A stretch of DNA of 64,000 bases from Gambelia wislizenii. Taxonomy: Eukaryota; Chordata; Lepidosauria; Squamata; Crotaphytidae. The stretch's first letter is position 1. Each line of letters begins with the position of its first letter. The notes under the pieces were generated by a model that worked only from the letters and a program-made list of their open reading frames with translations, did not search any database and was not told where the DNA came from. A program made the position numbers and the translations under genes. Positions 30,151 to 44,570 of the stretch are shown here, one piece after another. The stretch lies in NCBI GenBank assembly GCA_030847615.1, contig JAUMIR010000015.1, positions 4,853,501 to 4,917,500 of the forward strand. The letters run 5' to 3'.

Positions 30151-33100
30151 ATCGAATAGCCACATAGATTTGAAAATTGCATATTGGTGAACACGTCATT
30201 GTATACATGATGTGTTAGTGTGGAATACGTCTGCATAGAACTTGCATAGAAGTTACATAGAGGAAGGATTGTTCAGGACCCTGACCAAAGCCAGAATCGT
30301 ATTAAAGCATGTGCAAAATGAAAACCATACTCCATCTACCAAAAGCAGAGCTGAACGGATGTGGTTTGCAAAGAAATTCAGAAGTCATCCTAGGAGGCTG
30401 AGATTAAAAATTCGCCCCGTAGAATGAACTAATTAGAAGCATGAGCACCATCTTATCTCGAATAGTCACATCTGAAAAAAGCATATTATTGAACGTGGTG
30501 GTATATGTGAGACATTGAGAAATGCGTCTGCCTAAAATTTAAAGTCGAGCGCATCATGAGAAACTGGACCTCACATGGAAAAACCTTCCAGTATGTATGA
30601 AATCAAATTGCAACTCCATTCACCAAAAACAGAGGTGAGTGAATTGTGTTTGCAAAGAAAATTCTGAAATTATCCTAGGAGGCTGAGATTTAAAATCCGC
30701 CCCGTAGAATGATCTAATTAGAAGCGTGAGCACCATCTTATCTCGAATAGTCACTTAGATTTGAAAATTGCATATTGGTGAACACATTGTATACATGATG
30801 TGTTATTGTGGAATACGTCTGCATAGAACTTGCATAGACGTTACATAGAGGAAGGATTGTTCAGGACCCTGATCAAAGACAGAATCGTATTAAAGCATGT
30901 GCGAAATGAAAACCATACTCCATCTACCAAAAGCAGAGCTGAACGGATGTGGTTTGCAAAGAAATTCAGAAGTCATCCTAGGAGGCTGAGATTAAAAATT
31001 CGCCCCGTAGAATGAACTAATTAGAAGCATGAGCACCATCTTATCTCGAATAGTCACATCTGAAAAAAGCATATTATTGAACGTGGTGGTATATGTGAGA
31101 CATTGAGAAATGCGACTGCCTAAAATTTACACAGTCGAACGCATCATGAGAAACTGGACTTCACATGGAAAAACCTTCCAGTATGTATGAAATCAAATTG
31201 CAACTCCATTCACCAAAAACAGAGGTGAGTGAATTGTGTTTGCAAAGAAAATTCTGAAATCATCCTAGGAGGCTGAGATTTAAAATCCGCCCCGTAGAAT
31301 GATCTAATTAGAAGCGTGAGCACCATCTTATCTCGAATAGTCACTTAGATTTGAAAATTGCATATTGGTGAACACATTGTATACATGATGTGTTATTGTG
31401 GAATACGTCTGCATAGAACTTGCATAGAAGTTACATAGAGGAAGGATTGTTCAGGACCCTGATCAAAGACAGAATCGTATTAAAGCATGTGCGAAATGAA
31501 AACCATACTCCATCTACCAAAAGCAGAGCTGAACGGATGTGGTTTGCAAAGAAATTCAGAAGTCATCCTAGGAGGCTGAGATTAAAAATTCGCCCCGTAG
31601 AATGAACTAATTAGAAGCATGAGCACCATCTTATCTCGAATAGTCACATCTGAAAAAAGCATATTATTGAACGTGGTGGTATATGTGAGACATTGAGAAA
31701 TGCGACTGCCTAAAATTTACACAGTCGAACGCATCATGAGAAACTGGACTTCACATGGAAAAACCTTCCAGTATGTATGAAATCAAATTGCAACTCCATT
31801 CACCAAAAACAGAGGTGAGTGAATTGTGTTTGCAAAGAAAATTCTGAAATCATCCTAGGAGGCTGAGATTTAAAATCCGCCCCGTAGAATGATCTAATTA
31901 GAAGCGTGAGCACCATCTTATCTCGAATAGTCACTTAGATTTGAAAATTGCATATTGGTGAACACATTGTATACATGATGTGTTATTGTGGAATACGTCT
32001 GCATAGAACTTGCATAGAAGTTACATAGAGGAAGGATTGTTCAGGACCCTGATCAAAGACAGAATCGTATTAAAGCATGTGCGAAATGAAAACCATACTC
32101 CATCTACCAAAAGCAGAGCTGAACGGATGTGGTTTGCAAAGAAATTCAGAAGTCATCCTAGGAGGCTGAGATTAAAAATTCGCCCCGTAGAATGAACTAA
32201 TTAGAAGCATGAGCACCATCTTATCTCGAATAGTCACATCTGAAAAAAGCATATTATTGAACGTGGTGGTATATGTGAGACATTGAGAAATGCGACTGCC
32301 TAAAATTTACACAGTCGAACGCATCATGAGAAACTGGACCTCACATGGAAAAACCTTCCAGTATGTATGAAATCAAATTGCAACTCCATTCACCAAAAAC
32401 AGAGGTGAGTGAATTGTGTTGGCAAAGAAAATTCTAAAATCATCCTAGGAGGCTGAGATTTAAAATCCGCCCCGTAGAATGATCTAATTAGAAGCGTGAG
32501 CACCATCTTACCTCCAATAGTCACTTAGATTTGAAAATTGCATATTGGTGAACACGTCATTGTATACATGATGTGTTATTGTGGAATACGTCTGCATAGA
32601 ACTTGCATAGAAGTTACATAGGCGAACGATTGTTCAGGACCCTGTCCAAAGCAAGAATCGTATTAAGGTATGTGCGAAATGAAAACCATACTCCATCTAC
32701 CAAAAACAGAGCTGAACGGATGTGGTTTGCAAAGAAATTCAGAAGTCATCCTAGGAGGCTGAGATTAAAAATTCGCCCTGTAGAATGAATTAATTAGAAG
32801 CATGAGCACCATCTTATCTCGAATAGTCACATCTGAAAAAAGCATATTATTGAACGTGGTGGTATATGTGAGACATTGAGAAATGCGACTGCCTAAAATT
32901 TACACAGTCGAACGCATCATGAGAAACTGGACTTCACATGGAAAAACCTTCCAGTATGTATGAAATCAAATTGCAACTCCATTCACCAAAAACAGAGGTG
33001 AGTGAATTGTGTTTGCAAAGAAAATTCTGAAATCATCCTAGGAGGCTGAGATTTAAAATCCGCCCCGTAGAATGATCTAATTAGAAGCGTGAGCACCATC

Positions 33101-36100
33101 TTATCTCGAATAGTCACTTAGATTTGAAAATTGCATATTGGTGAACACATTGTATACATGATGTGTTATTGTGGAATACGTCTGCATAGAACTTGCATAG
33201 AAGTTACATAGAGGAAGGATTGTTCAGGACCCTGATCAAAGACAGAATCGTATTAAAGCATGTGCGAAATGAAAACCATACTCCATCTACCAAAAGCAGA
33301 GCTGAACGGATGTGGTTTGCAAAGAAATTCAGAAGTCATCCTAGGAGGCTGAGATTAAAAATTCGCCCCGTAGAATGAACTAATTAGAAGCATGAGCACC
33401 ATCTTATCTCGAATAGTCACATCTGAAAAAAGCATATTATTGAACGTGGTGGTATATGTGAGACATTGAGAAATGCGACTGCCTAAAATTTACACAGTCG
33501 AACGCATCATGAGAAACTGGACCTCACATGGAAAAACCTTCCAGTATGTATGAAATCAAATTGCAACTCCATTCACCAAAAACAGAGGTGAGTGAATTGT
33601 GTTGGCAAAGAAAATTCTAAAATCATCCTAGGAGGCTGAGATTTAAAATCCGCCCCGTAGAATGATCTAATTAGAAGCGTGAGCACCATCTTACCTCCAA
33701 TAGTCACTTAGATTTGAAAATTGCATATTGGTGAACACGTCATTGTATACATGATGTGTTATTGTGGAATACGTCTGCATAGAACTTGCATAGAAGTTAC
33801 ATAGGCGAACGATTGTTCAGGACCCTGTCCAAAGCAAGAATCGTATTAAGGTATGTGCGAAATGAAAACCATACTCCATCTACCAAAAACAGAGCTGAAC
33901 GGATGTGGTTTGCAAAGAAATTCAGAAGTCATCCTAGGAGGCTGAGATTAAAAATTCGCCCTGTAGAATGAATTAATTAGAAGCATGAGCACCATCTTAT
34001 CTCGAATAGTCACATCTGAAAAAAGCACATTATTGAACGTGGTGGTATATGTGAGACATTGAGAAATGCGTCCGCCTAAAATTTACACAGGTAAATTTAC
34101 CATGGACCTCACATGGAAAAACCTTCAAGTATGTATGAAATCAAATTGCAACTCCACCAAAAGCAGAGGTGAGTGAATTGTGTTTGCAGAGAAAATTCTG
34201 AAATCATCCTAGGAGTCTGAGATTTAAAATCTGCCCCATAGAATGATCTAATTAGAAGCGTGAGCACCATCTTATCTCGAATAGTCACTTAGATTTGAAA
34301 ATTGCATATTGGTGAACACATTGTATACATGATGTGTTATTGTGGAATACGTCTGCATAGAACTTGCATAGAAGTTACATAGAGGAAGGATTGTTCAGGA
34401 CCCTGATCAAAGACAGAATCGTATTAAAGCATGTGCGAAATGAAAACCATACTCCATCTACCAAAAGCAGAGCTGAACGGATGTGGTTTGCAAAGAAATT
34501 CAGAAGTCATCCTAGGAGGCTGAGATTAAAAATTCGCCCCGTAGAATGAACTAATTAGAAGCATGAGCACCATCTTATCTCGAATAGTCACATCTGAAAA
34601 AAGCATATTATTGAACGTGGTGGTATATGTGAGACATTGAGAAATGCGACTGCCTAAAATTTACACAGTCGAACGCATCATGAGAAACTGGACCTCACAT
34701 GGAAAAACCTTCCAGTATGTATGAAATCAAATTGCAACTCCATTCACCAAAAACAGAGGTGAGTGAATTGTGTTGGCAAAGAAAATTCTAAAATCATCCT
34801 AGGAGGCTGAGATTTAAAATCCGCCCCGTAGAATGATCTAATTAGAAGCGTGAGCACCATCTTACCTCCAATAGTCACTTAGATTTGAAAATTGCATATT
34901 GGTGAACACGTCATTGTATACATGATGTGTTATTGTGGAATACGTCTGCATAGAACTTGCATAGAAGTTACATAGGCGAACGATTGTTCAGGACCCTGTC
35001 CAAAGCAAGAATCGTATTAAGGTATGTGCGAAATGAAAACCATACTCCATCTACCAAAAACAGAGCTGAACGGATGTGGTTTGCAAAGAAATTCAGAAGT
35101 CATCCTAGGAGGCTGAGATTAAAAATTCGCCCTGTAGAATGAATTAATTAGAAGCATGAGCACCATCTTATCTCGAATAGTCACATCTGAAAAAAGCACA
35201 TTATTGAACGTGGTGGTATATGTGAGACATTGAGAAATGCGTCCGCCTAAAATTTACACAGGTAAATTTACCATGGACCTCACATGGAAAAACCTTCAAG
35301 TATGTATGAAATCAAATTGCAACTCCACCAAAAGCAGAGGTGAGTGAATTGTGTTTGCAGAGAAAATTCTGAAATCATCCTAGGAGTCTGAGATTTAAAA
35401 TCTGCCCCATAGAATGATCTAATTAGAAGCGTGAGCACCATCTTATCTCGAAAAGTCACTTAGATTTGAAAATTGCATATTGGTGAACACGTCATTGTAT
35501 ACATGATGTGTTATTGTGGAATACGTCTGCATAGAACTTGCATAGAAGTTACATAGAGGAAGGATTGTTCAGGACCCTGATCAAAGACAGAATCGTATTA
35601 AAGCATGTGCGAAATGAAAACCATACTCCATCTACCAAAAGCAGAGCTGAACGGATGTGGTTTGCAAAGAAATTCAGAAGTCATCCTAGGAGGCTGAGAT
35701 TAAAAATTCGCCCCGTAGAATGAACTAATTAGAAGCATGAGCACCATCTTATCTCGAATAGTCACATCTGAAAAAAGCATATTATTGAACGTGGTGGTAT
35801 ATGTGAGACATTGAGAAATGCGTCTGCCTAAAATTTACACAGTCGAACGCATCATGAGAACCTGGACCTCACATGGAAAAACCTTCAAGTATGTATGAAA
35901 TCAAATTGCAACTCCATTCACCAAAAACAGAGGTGAGTGAATTGTGTTTGCAAAGAAAATTCTGAAATCACCCTAGGAGGCTGAGATTTAAAATCCGCCC
36001 CGTAGAATGATCTAATTAGAAGCGTGAGCACCATCTTACCTCCAATAGTCACTTAGATTTGAAAACTGCATATTGGTGAACACTTCATTGTATACATGAT

Positions 36101-38104
36101 GTGTTATTGTGGAATACGTCTGCATAGAACTTGCATAGAAGTTACATAGGCGAACGATTGTTCAGGACCCTGTCCAAAGCAAGAATCGTATTAAGGCATG
36201 TGCGAAATGAAAACCATACTCCATCTACCAAAAACAGAGCTGAACGGATGTGGTTTGCAAAGAAATTCAGAAGTCATCCTAGGAGGCTGAGATTAAAAAT
36301 TCGCCCCGTAGAATGAATTAATTAGAAGCATGAGCACCATCTTATCTCGAATAGTCACATCTGAAAAAAGCACATTATTGAACGTGGTGGTTTATGTGAG
36401 ACATTGAGAAATGCGTCCGCCTAAAATTTACACAGGTAAATTTACCATGGACCTCACATGGAAAAACCTTCAAGTATGTATGAAATCAAATTGCAACTCC
36501 ACCAAAAGCAGAGGTGAGTGAATTGTGTTTGCAGAGAAAATTCTGAAATCATCCTAGGAGTCTGAGATTTAAAATCTGCCCCATAGAATGATCTAATTAG
36601 AAGCGTGAGCACCATCTTATCTCGAAAAGTCACTTAGATTTGAAAATTGCATATTGGTGAACACGTCATTGTATACATGATGTGTTATTGTGGAATACGT
36701 CTGCATAGAACTTGCATAGAAGTTACATAGAGGAAGGATTGTTCAGGACCCTGATCAAAGACAGAATCGTATTAAAGCATGTGCGAAATGAAAACCATAC
36801 TCCATCTACCAAAAGCAGAGCTGAACGGATGTGGTTTGCAAAGAAATTCAGAAGTCATCCTAGGAGGCTGAGATTAAAAATTCGCCCCGTAGAATGAATT
36901 AATTAAAAGCGTGAGCACCATCTTATCTCGAATAGTCACATCTGAAAAAAGCACATTATTGAACGTGGTGGTATATGTGAGACATTGAGAAATGTGTCTG
37001 CCTAAAATTTACACAGTCGAACGCATCATGAGAACCTGGACCTCACATGGAAAAACCTTCAAGTATGTATGAAATCAAATTGCAACTCCGTTCACCAAAA
37101 GCAGAGGTGAGTGAATTGTTTGCAAAGAAAATTCTGAAATCATCCTAGGAGGCTGAGATTTAAAATCCGCCCCGTAGAATGATCTAATTAGAAGCGTGAG
37201 CACCATCTTAACTCGAATAGTCACTTAGATTTGAAAATTGCATATTGGTGAACACGTCATTGTATACATGATGTGTTATTGTGGAATACGTCTGCATAGA
37301 ACTTGCATAGAAGTTACATAGGCGAACGATTGTTCAGGACCCTGTCCAAAGCAAGAATCGTATTAAGACATGTGCGAAATGAAAACCATACTCCATCTAC
37401 CAAAAACAGAGCTGAACGGATGTGGTTTGCAAAGAAATTCAGAAGTCATCCTAGGAGGCTGAGATTAAAAATTCGCCCCGTAGAATGAATTAATTAGAAG
37501 CATGAGCACCATCTTATCTCGAATAGTCACATCTGAAAAAAGCACATTATTGAACGTGGTGGTATATGTGAGACATTGAGAAATGCGTCCGCCTAAAATT
37601 TACACAGGTAAATTTACCATGGACCTCACATGGAAAAACTTTCAAGTATGTATGAAATCAAATTGCAACTCCACCAAAAGCAGAGGTGAGTGAATTGTGT
37701 TTGCAGAGAAAATTCTGAAATCATCCTAGGAGTCTGAGATTTAAAATCTGCCCCATAGAATGATCTAATTAGAAGCGTGAGCACCATCTTAACTCGAATA
37801 GTCACTTAGATTTGAAAATTGCATATTGGTGAACACGTCATTGTATACATGATGTGTTATTGTGGAATACGTCTGCATAGAACTTGCATAGAAGTTACAT
37901 AGAGGAAGGATTGTTCAGGACCCTGACCAAAGACAGAATCGTATTAAAGCATGTGCGAAATGAAAACCATACTCCATCTACAAAAAACAGAGCTGAACGG
38001 ATGTGGTTTGCAAAGAAATTCAGAAGTCATCCTAGGAGGCTGAGATTAAAAATTCGCCCCGTAGAATGAACTAATTAAAAGCGTGAGCACCATCTTATCT
38101 CGAA

Positions 38105-38940
38105 TAGTCACATCTGAAAAAAGCACATTATTGAACGTGGTGGTATATGTGAGACATTGAGAAATGTGTCTGCCTAAAATTTACACAGTCGAATGCATCA
38201 TGAGAACCTGGACCTCACATGGAAAAACCTTCCAGTATGTATGAAATCAAATTGCAACTCCGTTCACCAAAAGCAGAGGTGAGTGAATTGTGTTTGCAGA
38301 GAAAATTCTGAAATCATCCTAGGAGGCTGAGATTTAAAATCCGCCCCGTAGAATGATCTAATTAGAAGCGTGAGCACCATCTTATCTCGAATAGTCACAT
38401 CTGAAAAAAGCATATTATTGAACGTGGTGGTTTATGTGAGACATTGAGAAATGCGTCTGCCTAAAATTTACACAGTCGAACGCAACCTGGACCTAACAAG
38501 GAAAAACCTTCAAGTATGTATGAAATCAAATTGCAACTCCGTTCACCAAAAGCAGAGGTGTTTGCAGAGAAAATTCTGAAATCATCCTAGGAGGCTGAGA
38601 TTTAAAATCCGCCCCGTAGAATGATCTAATTAGAAGCGTGAGCACCATCTTATCTCGAATAGTCACATCTGAAAAAAGCATATTATTGAACGTGGTGGTA
38701 TATGTGAGACATTGAGAAATGCGTCTGCCTAAAATTTACACAGTCGAACGCAACCTGGACCTAACAAGGAAAAATCTTCAAGTATGTATGAAATCAAATT
38801 GCAACTCCGTTCACCAAAAGCAGAGGTGAGTGAATTGTGTTTGCAGAGAAAATTCTGAAATCATCCTAGGAGGCTGAGATTTAAAATCCGCCCCGTAGAA
38901 TGATCTAATTAGAAGCGTGAGCACCATGTTATCTCGAATA
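38105..38940 (+). repeat. Run of three B monomers without A
   Basis: Three successive starts of the tctgaaaaaagca box at about 38110, 38397 and 38665 have no A monomer between them. The second B has a short deletion (aggtgtttgcagag in place of aggtgagtgaattgtgtttgcagag). Confidence 0.85.
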
Positions 38941-40747
38941 GTCACTTAGATTTGAAAATTGCATATTGGTGTACACGTCATTGTATACATGATGTGTTAT
39001 TGTGGAATACGTCTGCATAGAACTTGCATAGAAGTTACATAGGCGAACGATTGTTCAGGACCCTGACCAAAGCCAGAATCGTATTAAAGCATGTGCGAAA
39101 TGAAAACCATACTCCATCTACCAAAAACAGAGCTGAACGGATGTGGTTTGCAAAGAAATTCAGAAGTCATCCTAGGAGGCTGAGATTAAAAATTCGCCCC
39201 GTAGAATGAATTAATTAGAAGCATGAGCACCATCTTATCTCGAATAGTCACATCTGAAAAAAGCACATTATTGAACGTGGTGGTATATGTGAGACATTGA
39301 GAAATGCGTCCGCCTAAAATTTACACAGGTAAATTTACCATGGACCTCACATGGAAAAACCTTCAAGTATGTATGAAATCAAACTGCAACTCCATTCACC
39401 AAAAACAGAGGTGAGTGAATTGTGTTTGCAAAGAAAATTCTGAAATCATCCTAGGAGGCTGAGATTTAAAATCCGCCCCGTAGAATGATCTAATTAGAAG
39501 CGTGAGCACCATCTTACCTCCAATAGTCACTTAGATTTGAAAATTGCATATTGGTGAACACGTCATTGTATACATGATGTGTTATTGTGGAATACGTCTG
39601 CATAGAACTTGCATAGAAGTTACATAGGCGAACGATTGTTCAGGACCCTGTCCAAAGCAAGAATCATATTAAGGCATGGGCGAAATGAAAACCATACTCC
39701 ATCTACCAAAAACAGAGCTGAACGGATGTGGTTTGCAAAGAAATTCAGAAGTCATCCTAGGAGGCTGAGATTAAAAATTCGCCCCGTAGAATGAATTAAT
39801 TAGAAGCATGAGCACCATCTTATCTCGAATAGTCACATCTGAAAAAAGCACATTATTGAACGTGGTGGTATATGTGAGACATTGAGAAATGCGTCCGCCT
39901 AAAATTTACACAGGTAAATTTACCATGCACCTCACATGGAAAAACCTTCAAGTATGTATGAAATCAAATTGCAACTCCACCAAAAGCAGAGGTGAGTGAA
40001 TTGTGTTTGCAGAGAAAATTCTGAAATCATCCTAGGAGTCTGAGATTTAAATTCTGCCCCGTAGAATGATCTAATTAGAAGCGTGAGCACCATCTTAACT
40101 CGAATAGTCACTTAGATTTGAAAATTGCATATTGGTGAACACGTCATTGTATACATGATGTGTTATTGTGGAATACGTCTGCATAGAACTTGCATAGAAG
40201 TTACATAGAGGAAGGATTGTTCAGGACCCTGACCGAAGCCAGAATCGTATTAAAGCATGTGCGAAATGAAAACCATACTCCATCTACCAAAAACAGAGCT
40301 GAACGGATGTGGTTTGCAAAGAAATTCAGAAGTCATCCTAGGAGGCTGAGATTAAAAATTCGCCCCGTAGAATGAACTAATTAGAAGCGTGAGCACCATC
40401 TTATCTCGAATAGTCACATCTGAAAAAAGCACATTATTGAACGTGGTGGTATATGTGAGACATTGAGAAAGGTGTCTGCCTAAAATTTACACAGTCGAAC
40501 GCATCATGAGAACCTGGACCTCTCATGGAAAAACCTTCAAATATGTATGAAATCAAATTGCAACTCCCTTCATCAAAAGCAGAGGTGAGTGAATTGTGTT
40601 TGCAGAGAAAATTCTGAAATCATCCTAGGAGGCTGAGATTTAAAATCTGCCCCGTAGAATGATCTAATTAGAAGCATGAGCACCATCTTATCTCGAATAG
40701 TCACTTAGATTTGAAAATTGCATATTGGTGAACACGTCATTGTATAC

Positions 40748-40957
40748 ATGATGTGTTATTGTGGAATACGTCTGCATAGAAGTTACATAGAGGAAGGATT
40801 GTTCAGGACCCTGACCAAAGACAGAATCGTATTAAAGCATGTGCGAAATGAAAACCATACTCCATCTACCAAAAACAGAGCTGAACGGATGTGGTTTGCA
40901 AAGAAATTCAGAAGTCATCCTAGGAGGCTGAGATTAAAAATTCGCCCTGTAGAATGA
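40748..40957 (+). other. ATG-started 69-codon frame in a variant A monomer (probably not a gene)
   Basis: In this A variant an 11-bp deletion (ctgcatagaag instead of ctgcatagaacttgcatagaag) puts an upstream ATGATG in frame with the usual roughly 60-codon frame. The same variant occurs at 43898-44107, at 47047-47256 and, on the - strand, at 53877-54086. Codons are basic-rich (FRSHPRRLRLKIRPVE at the end). No promoter or known domain is seen, and repetition by array homogenisation explains its presence. Confidence 0.3.
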
Positions 40958-41421
40958 ACTAATTAGAAGCGTGAGCACCATCTTATCTCGAATAGTCACA
41001 TCTGAAAAAAGCACATTATTGAACGTGGTGGTATATGTGAGATTGAGATATGTGTCTGCCTAAAATTTACACAGTCGAACCCATCATGAGAACATGGACC
41101 TCACATGGAAAAACCTTCAAATATGTATGAAATCAAATTGCAACTCCGTTCATCAAAAGCAGAGGTGAGTGAATTGTGTTTGCAGAGAAAATTCTGAAAT
41201 CATCCTAGGAGGCTGAGACTCAAAATCCGCCCCGTAGAATGAACTAATTAGAAGCGTGAGCACCATCTCATCTCGAATAGTCACTTAGATTTGAAAATTG
41301 CATATTGGTGTACACGTCATTGTATACATGATGTGTGATTGTGGAATACGTCTGCATAGAACTTGCACAGAAGTTACATAGACGGACGATGTATTCAGGA
41401 CCCTGACCAAAGCCAGAATCG

Positions 41422-44400
41422 TATTAAAGCATGTGCGAAATGAAAACCATACTCCATCTACCAAAAACAGAGCTGAACGGATGTGGTTTGCAAAGACATT
41501 CAGAAGTCATCGTAGGAGGCTGAGATTAAAAATATGCCGCGTAGAATGAACTAATTAGAAGCGTGAGCACCATCTTATCTCGAATAGTCACATCTGAAAG
41601 AGCATATTATTGAACGTGGTGGTATATGTGAGACATTGAGAAATGCGGCTACCTAAAATTTACACAGTCGAAGCTAAGATGGAAAAAACCTTAAAGTATG
41701 TATGAAATCAAATTGCAACTCCATTCACCAAAAACAGAGGTGAGTGAATTATGTTTGAAGAGAAAATACTGAAGTCATCGTAGGAGGCTGAGATTTAAAA
41801 TCTGCCCCGTAGAAGGAACTAATTAGCAGCGTGAGCACCATCTTATCTCGAATAGTCACATCTGAAAAGAGCATATTATTGAACGTGGTGGTATATGTGA
41901 GACATTGAGAAATGCGGCTGCCTAAAATTTACACAGTCGAAGCTAAGATGGAAAAAACCTTCAAGTATGTATGAAATCAAATTGCAACTCCATTCACCAA
42001 AAACAGAGGTGAGTGAATTGTGTTTGCAGAGAAAATTCTGAAGTCATCGTAGGAGGCTGAGATTTAAAATCCGCCCCGTAGAAGGAACTAATTAGCAGCG
42101 TGAGCACCATCTTATCTCGAATAGTCACATCTAAAAAGAGCATATTATTGAACGTGGTGGTATATTTGAGACATTGAGAAATGCGTCTGCCTAAAATTTA
42201 CACAGTCGAACGCATCATGAGAACATGGACCACACATGGAAAAACCTTCAAGTATCTATGAAATCAAATTGCAACTCCATTCACCAAAAACAGAGGTGAG
42301 TGAATTGTACATGCAAGGGAAATTCTGAAATCATCCTATGAGGCTGAGATTAAATAGCCCCGTACAATGAACTAATTAGAAGCGTGAGCACCATCTTATC
42401 TCGAATAGGCACATATGAAAAGAGCATATTATTGAACGTGGTGGTGTATGTGAGACATTGAGAAATGTGTCTGCCTAAAATTTACACAGTCGAACCTCAG
42501 ATGGAAAAACTTTCAAGAATGTATGAAATTAAATTGAAACTCAATTCACCAAAAACAGAGGTGAGTGAATTGTGTTTGCAGAGAAAATTCTGAAATCATC
42601 CTAGGAGGCTGAGATTTAAAATCTGCCCCATAGAATGAACTAATTAGAAGCATGAGCACGATGTTATCTCGAATAGTCACTTAGATTTGAAAATTGCATA
42701 TTGGTGAACATGTCATTGTATACATGATGTGTTATTGTGGAATACGTCTGCATAGAACTTGCATAGAAGTTACATAGGCGAACGATTGTTCAGGACCCTG
42801 TCCAAAGCAAGAATCATATTAAGGCATGTGCGAAATGAAAACCATACTCCATCTACCAAAAACAGAGCTGAACGGATGTGGTTTGCAAAGAAATTCAGAA
42901 GTCATCCTAGGAAGCTGAGATTAAAAATTCGCCCCGTAGAATGAATTAATTAGAAGCATGAGCACCATCTTATCTCGAATAGTCACATCTGAAAAAAGCA
43001 CATTATTGAACGTGGTGGTATATGTGAGACATTGAGAAATGCGTCCGCCTAAAATTTACACAGGTAAATTTACCATGCACCTCACATGGAAAAACCTTCA
43101 AGTATGTATGAAATCAAATTGCAACTCCACCAAAAGCAGAGGTGAGTGAATTGTGTTTGCAGAGAAAATTCTGAAATCATCCTAGGAGTCTGAGATTTAA
43201 ATTCTGCCCCGTAGAATGATCTAATTAGAAGCGTGAGCACCATCTTAACTCGAATAGTCACTTAGATTTGAAAATTGCATATTGGTGAACACGTCATTGT
43301 ATACATGATGTGTTATTGTGGAATACGTCTGCATAGAACTTGCATAGAAGTTACATAGAGGAAGGATTGTTCAGGACCCTGACCGAAGCCAGAATCGTAT
43401 TAAAGCATGTGCGAAATGAAAACCATACTCCATCTACCAAAAACAGAGCTGAACGGATGTGGTTTGCAAAGAAATTCAGAAGTCATCCTAGGAGGCTGAG
43501 ATTAAAAATTCGCCCCGTAGAATGAACTAATTAGAAGCGTGAGCACCATCTTATCTCGAATAGTCACATCTGAAAAAAGCACATTATTGAACGTGGTGGT
43601 ATATGTGAGACATTGAGAAAGGTGTCTGCCTAAAATTTACACAGTCGAACGCATCATGAGAACCTGGACCTCTCATGGAAAAACCTTCAAATATGTATGA
43701 AATCAAATTGCAACTCCCTTCATCAAAAGCAGAGGTGAGTGAATTGTGTTTGCAGAGAAAATTCTGAAATCATCCTAGGAGGCTGAGATTTAAAATCTGC
43801 CCCGTAGAATGATCTAATAAGAAGCGTAAGCACCATCTTATCTCGAATAGTCACTTAGATTTGAAAATTGCATATTGGTGAACACGTCATTGTATACATG
43901 ATGTGTTATTGTGGAATACGTCTGCATAGAAGTTACATAGAGGAAGGATTGTTCAGGACCCTGACCAAAGACAGAATCGTATTAAAGCATGTGCGAAATG
44001 AAAACCATACTCCATCTACCAAAAGCAGAGCTGAACGGATGTGGTTTGCAAAGAAATTCAGAAGTCATCCTAGGAGGCTGAGATTAAAAATTCGCCCTGT
44101 AGAATGAACTAATTAGAAGCGTGAGCACCATCTTATCTCGAATAGTCACATCTAAAAAAAGCACATTATTGAACGTGGTGGTATATGTGAGATTGAGAAA
44201 TGTGTCTGCCTAAAATTTACACAGTCGAACGCATCATGAGAACATGGACCTCACATGGAAAAACCTTCAAGTATGTATGAAATCAAATTGCAACTCCGTT
44301 CACCAAAAGCAGAGGTGAGTGAATTGTGTTTAGAGAGAAAATTCCGAAATCATCCTAGGAGGCTGAGATTTAAAATCCGCCCCGTAGAATGATCTAATTA

Positions 44401-44570
44401 GAAGCGTGAGCACCATCTTATCTCGAAAAGTCACTTAGATTTGAAAATTGCATATTGGTGAACACGTCATTGTATACATGATGTGTGATTGTGGAATACG
44501 TCTGCATAGAACTTGCATAGAAGTAACATAGGCGAACGATTGTTCAGGACCCTGACCAAAGCTAGAATCG
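41422..44570 (+). repeat. 3149-bp higher-order repeat, first of two near-identical copies
   Basis: The block holds about four A and seven B monomers, including a run of four B (41585-42660). Rare variants (aatatgccgcgtagaatg, gaagctaagatgg, ctaataagaagcgtaagc) recur exactly 3149 bp downstream. A more diverged partner for its later part begins near 39600 at a distance of 3150 bp. Confidence 0.9.
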
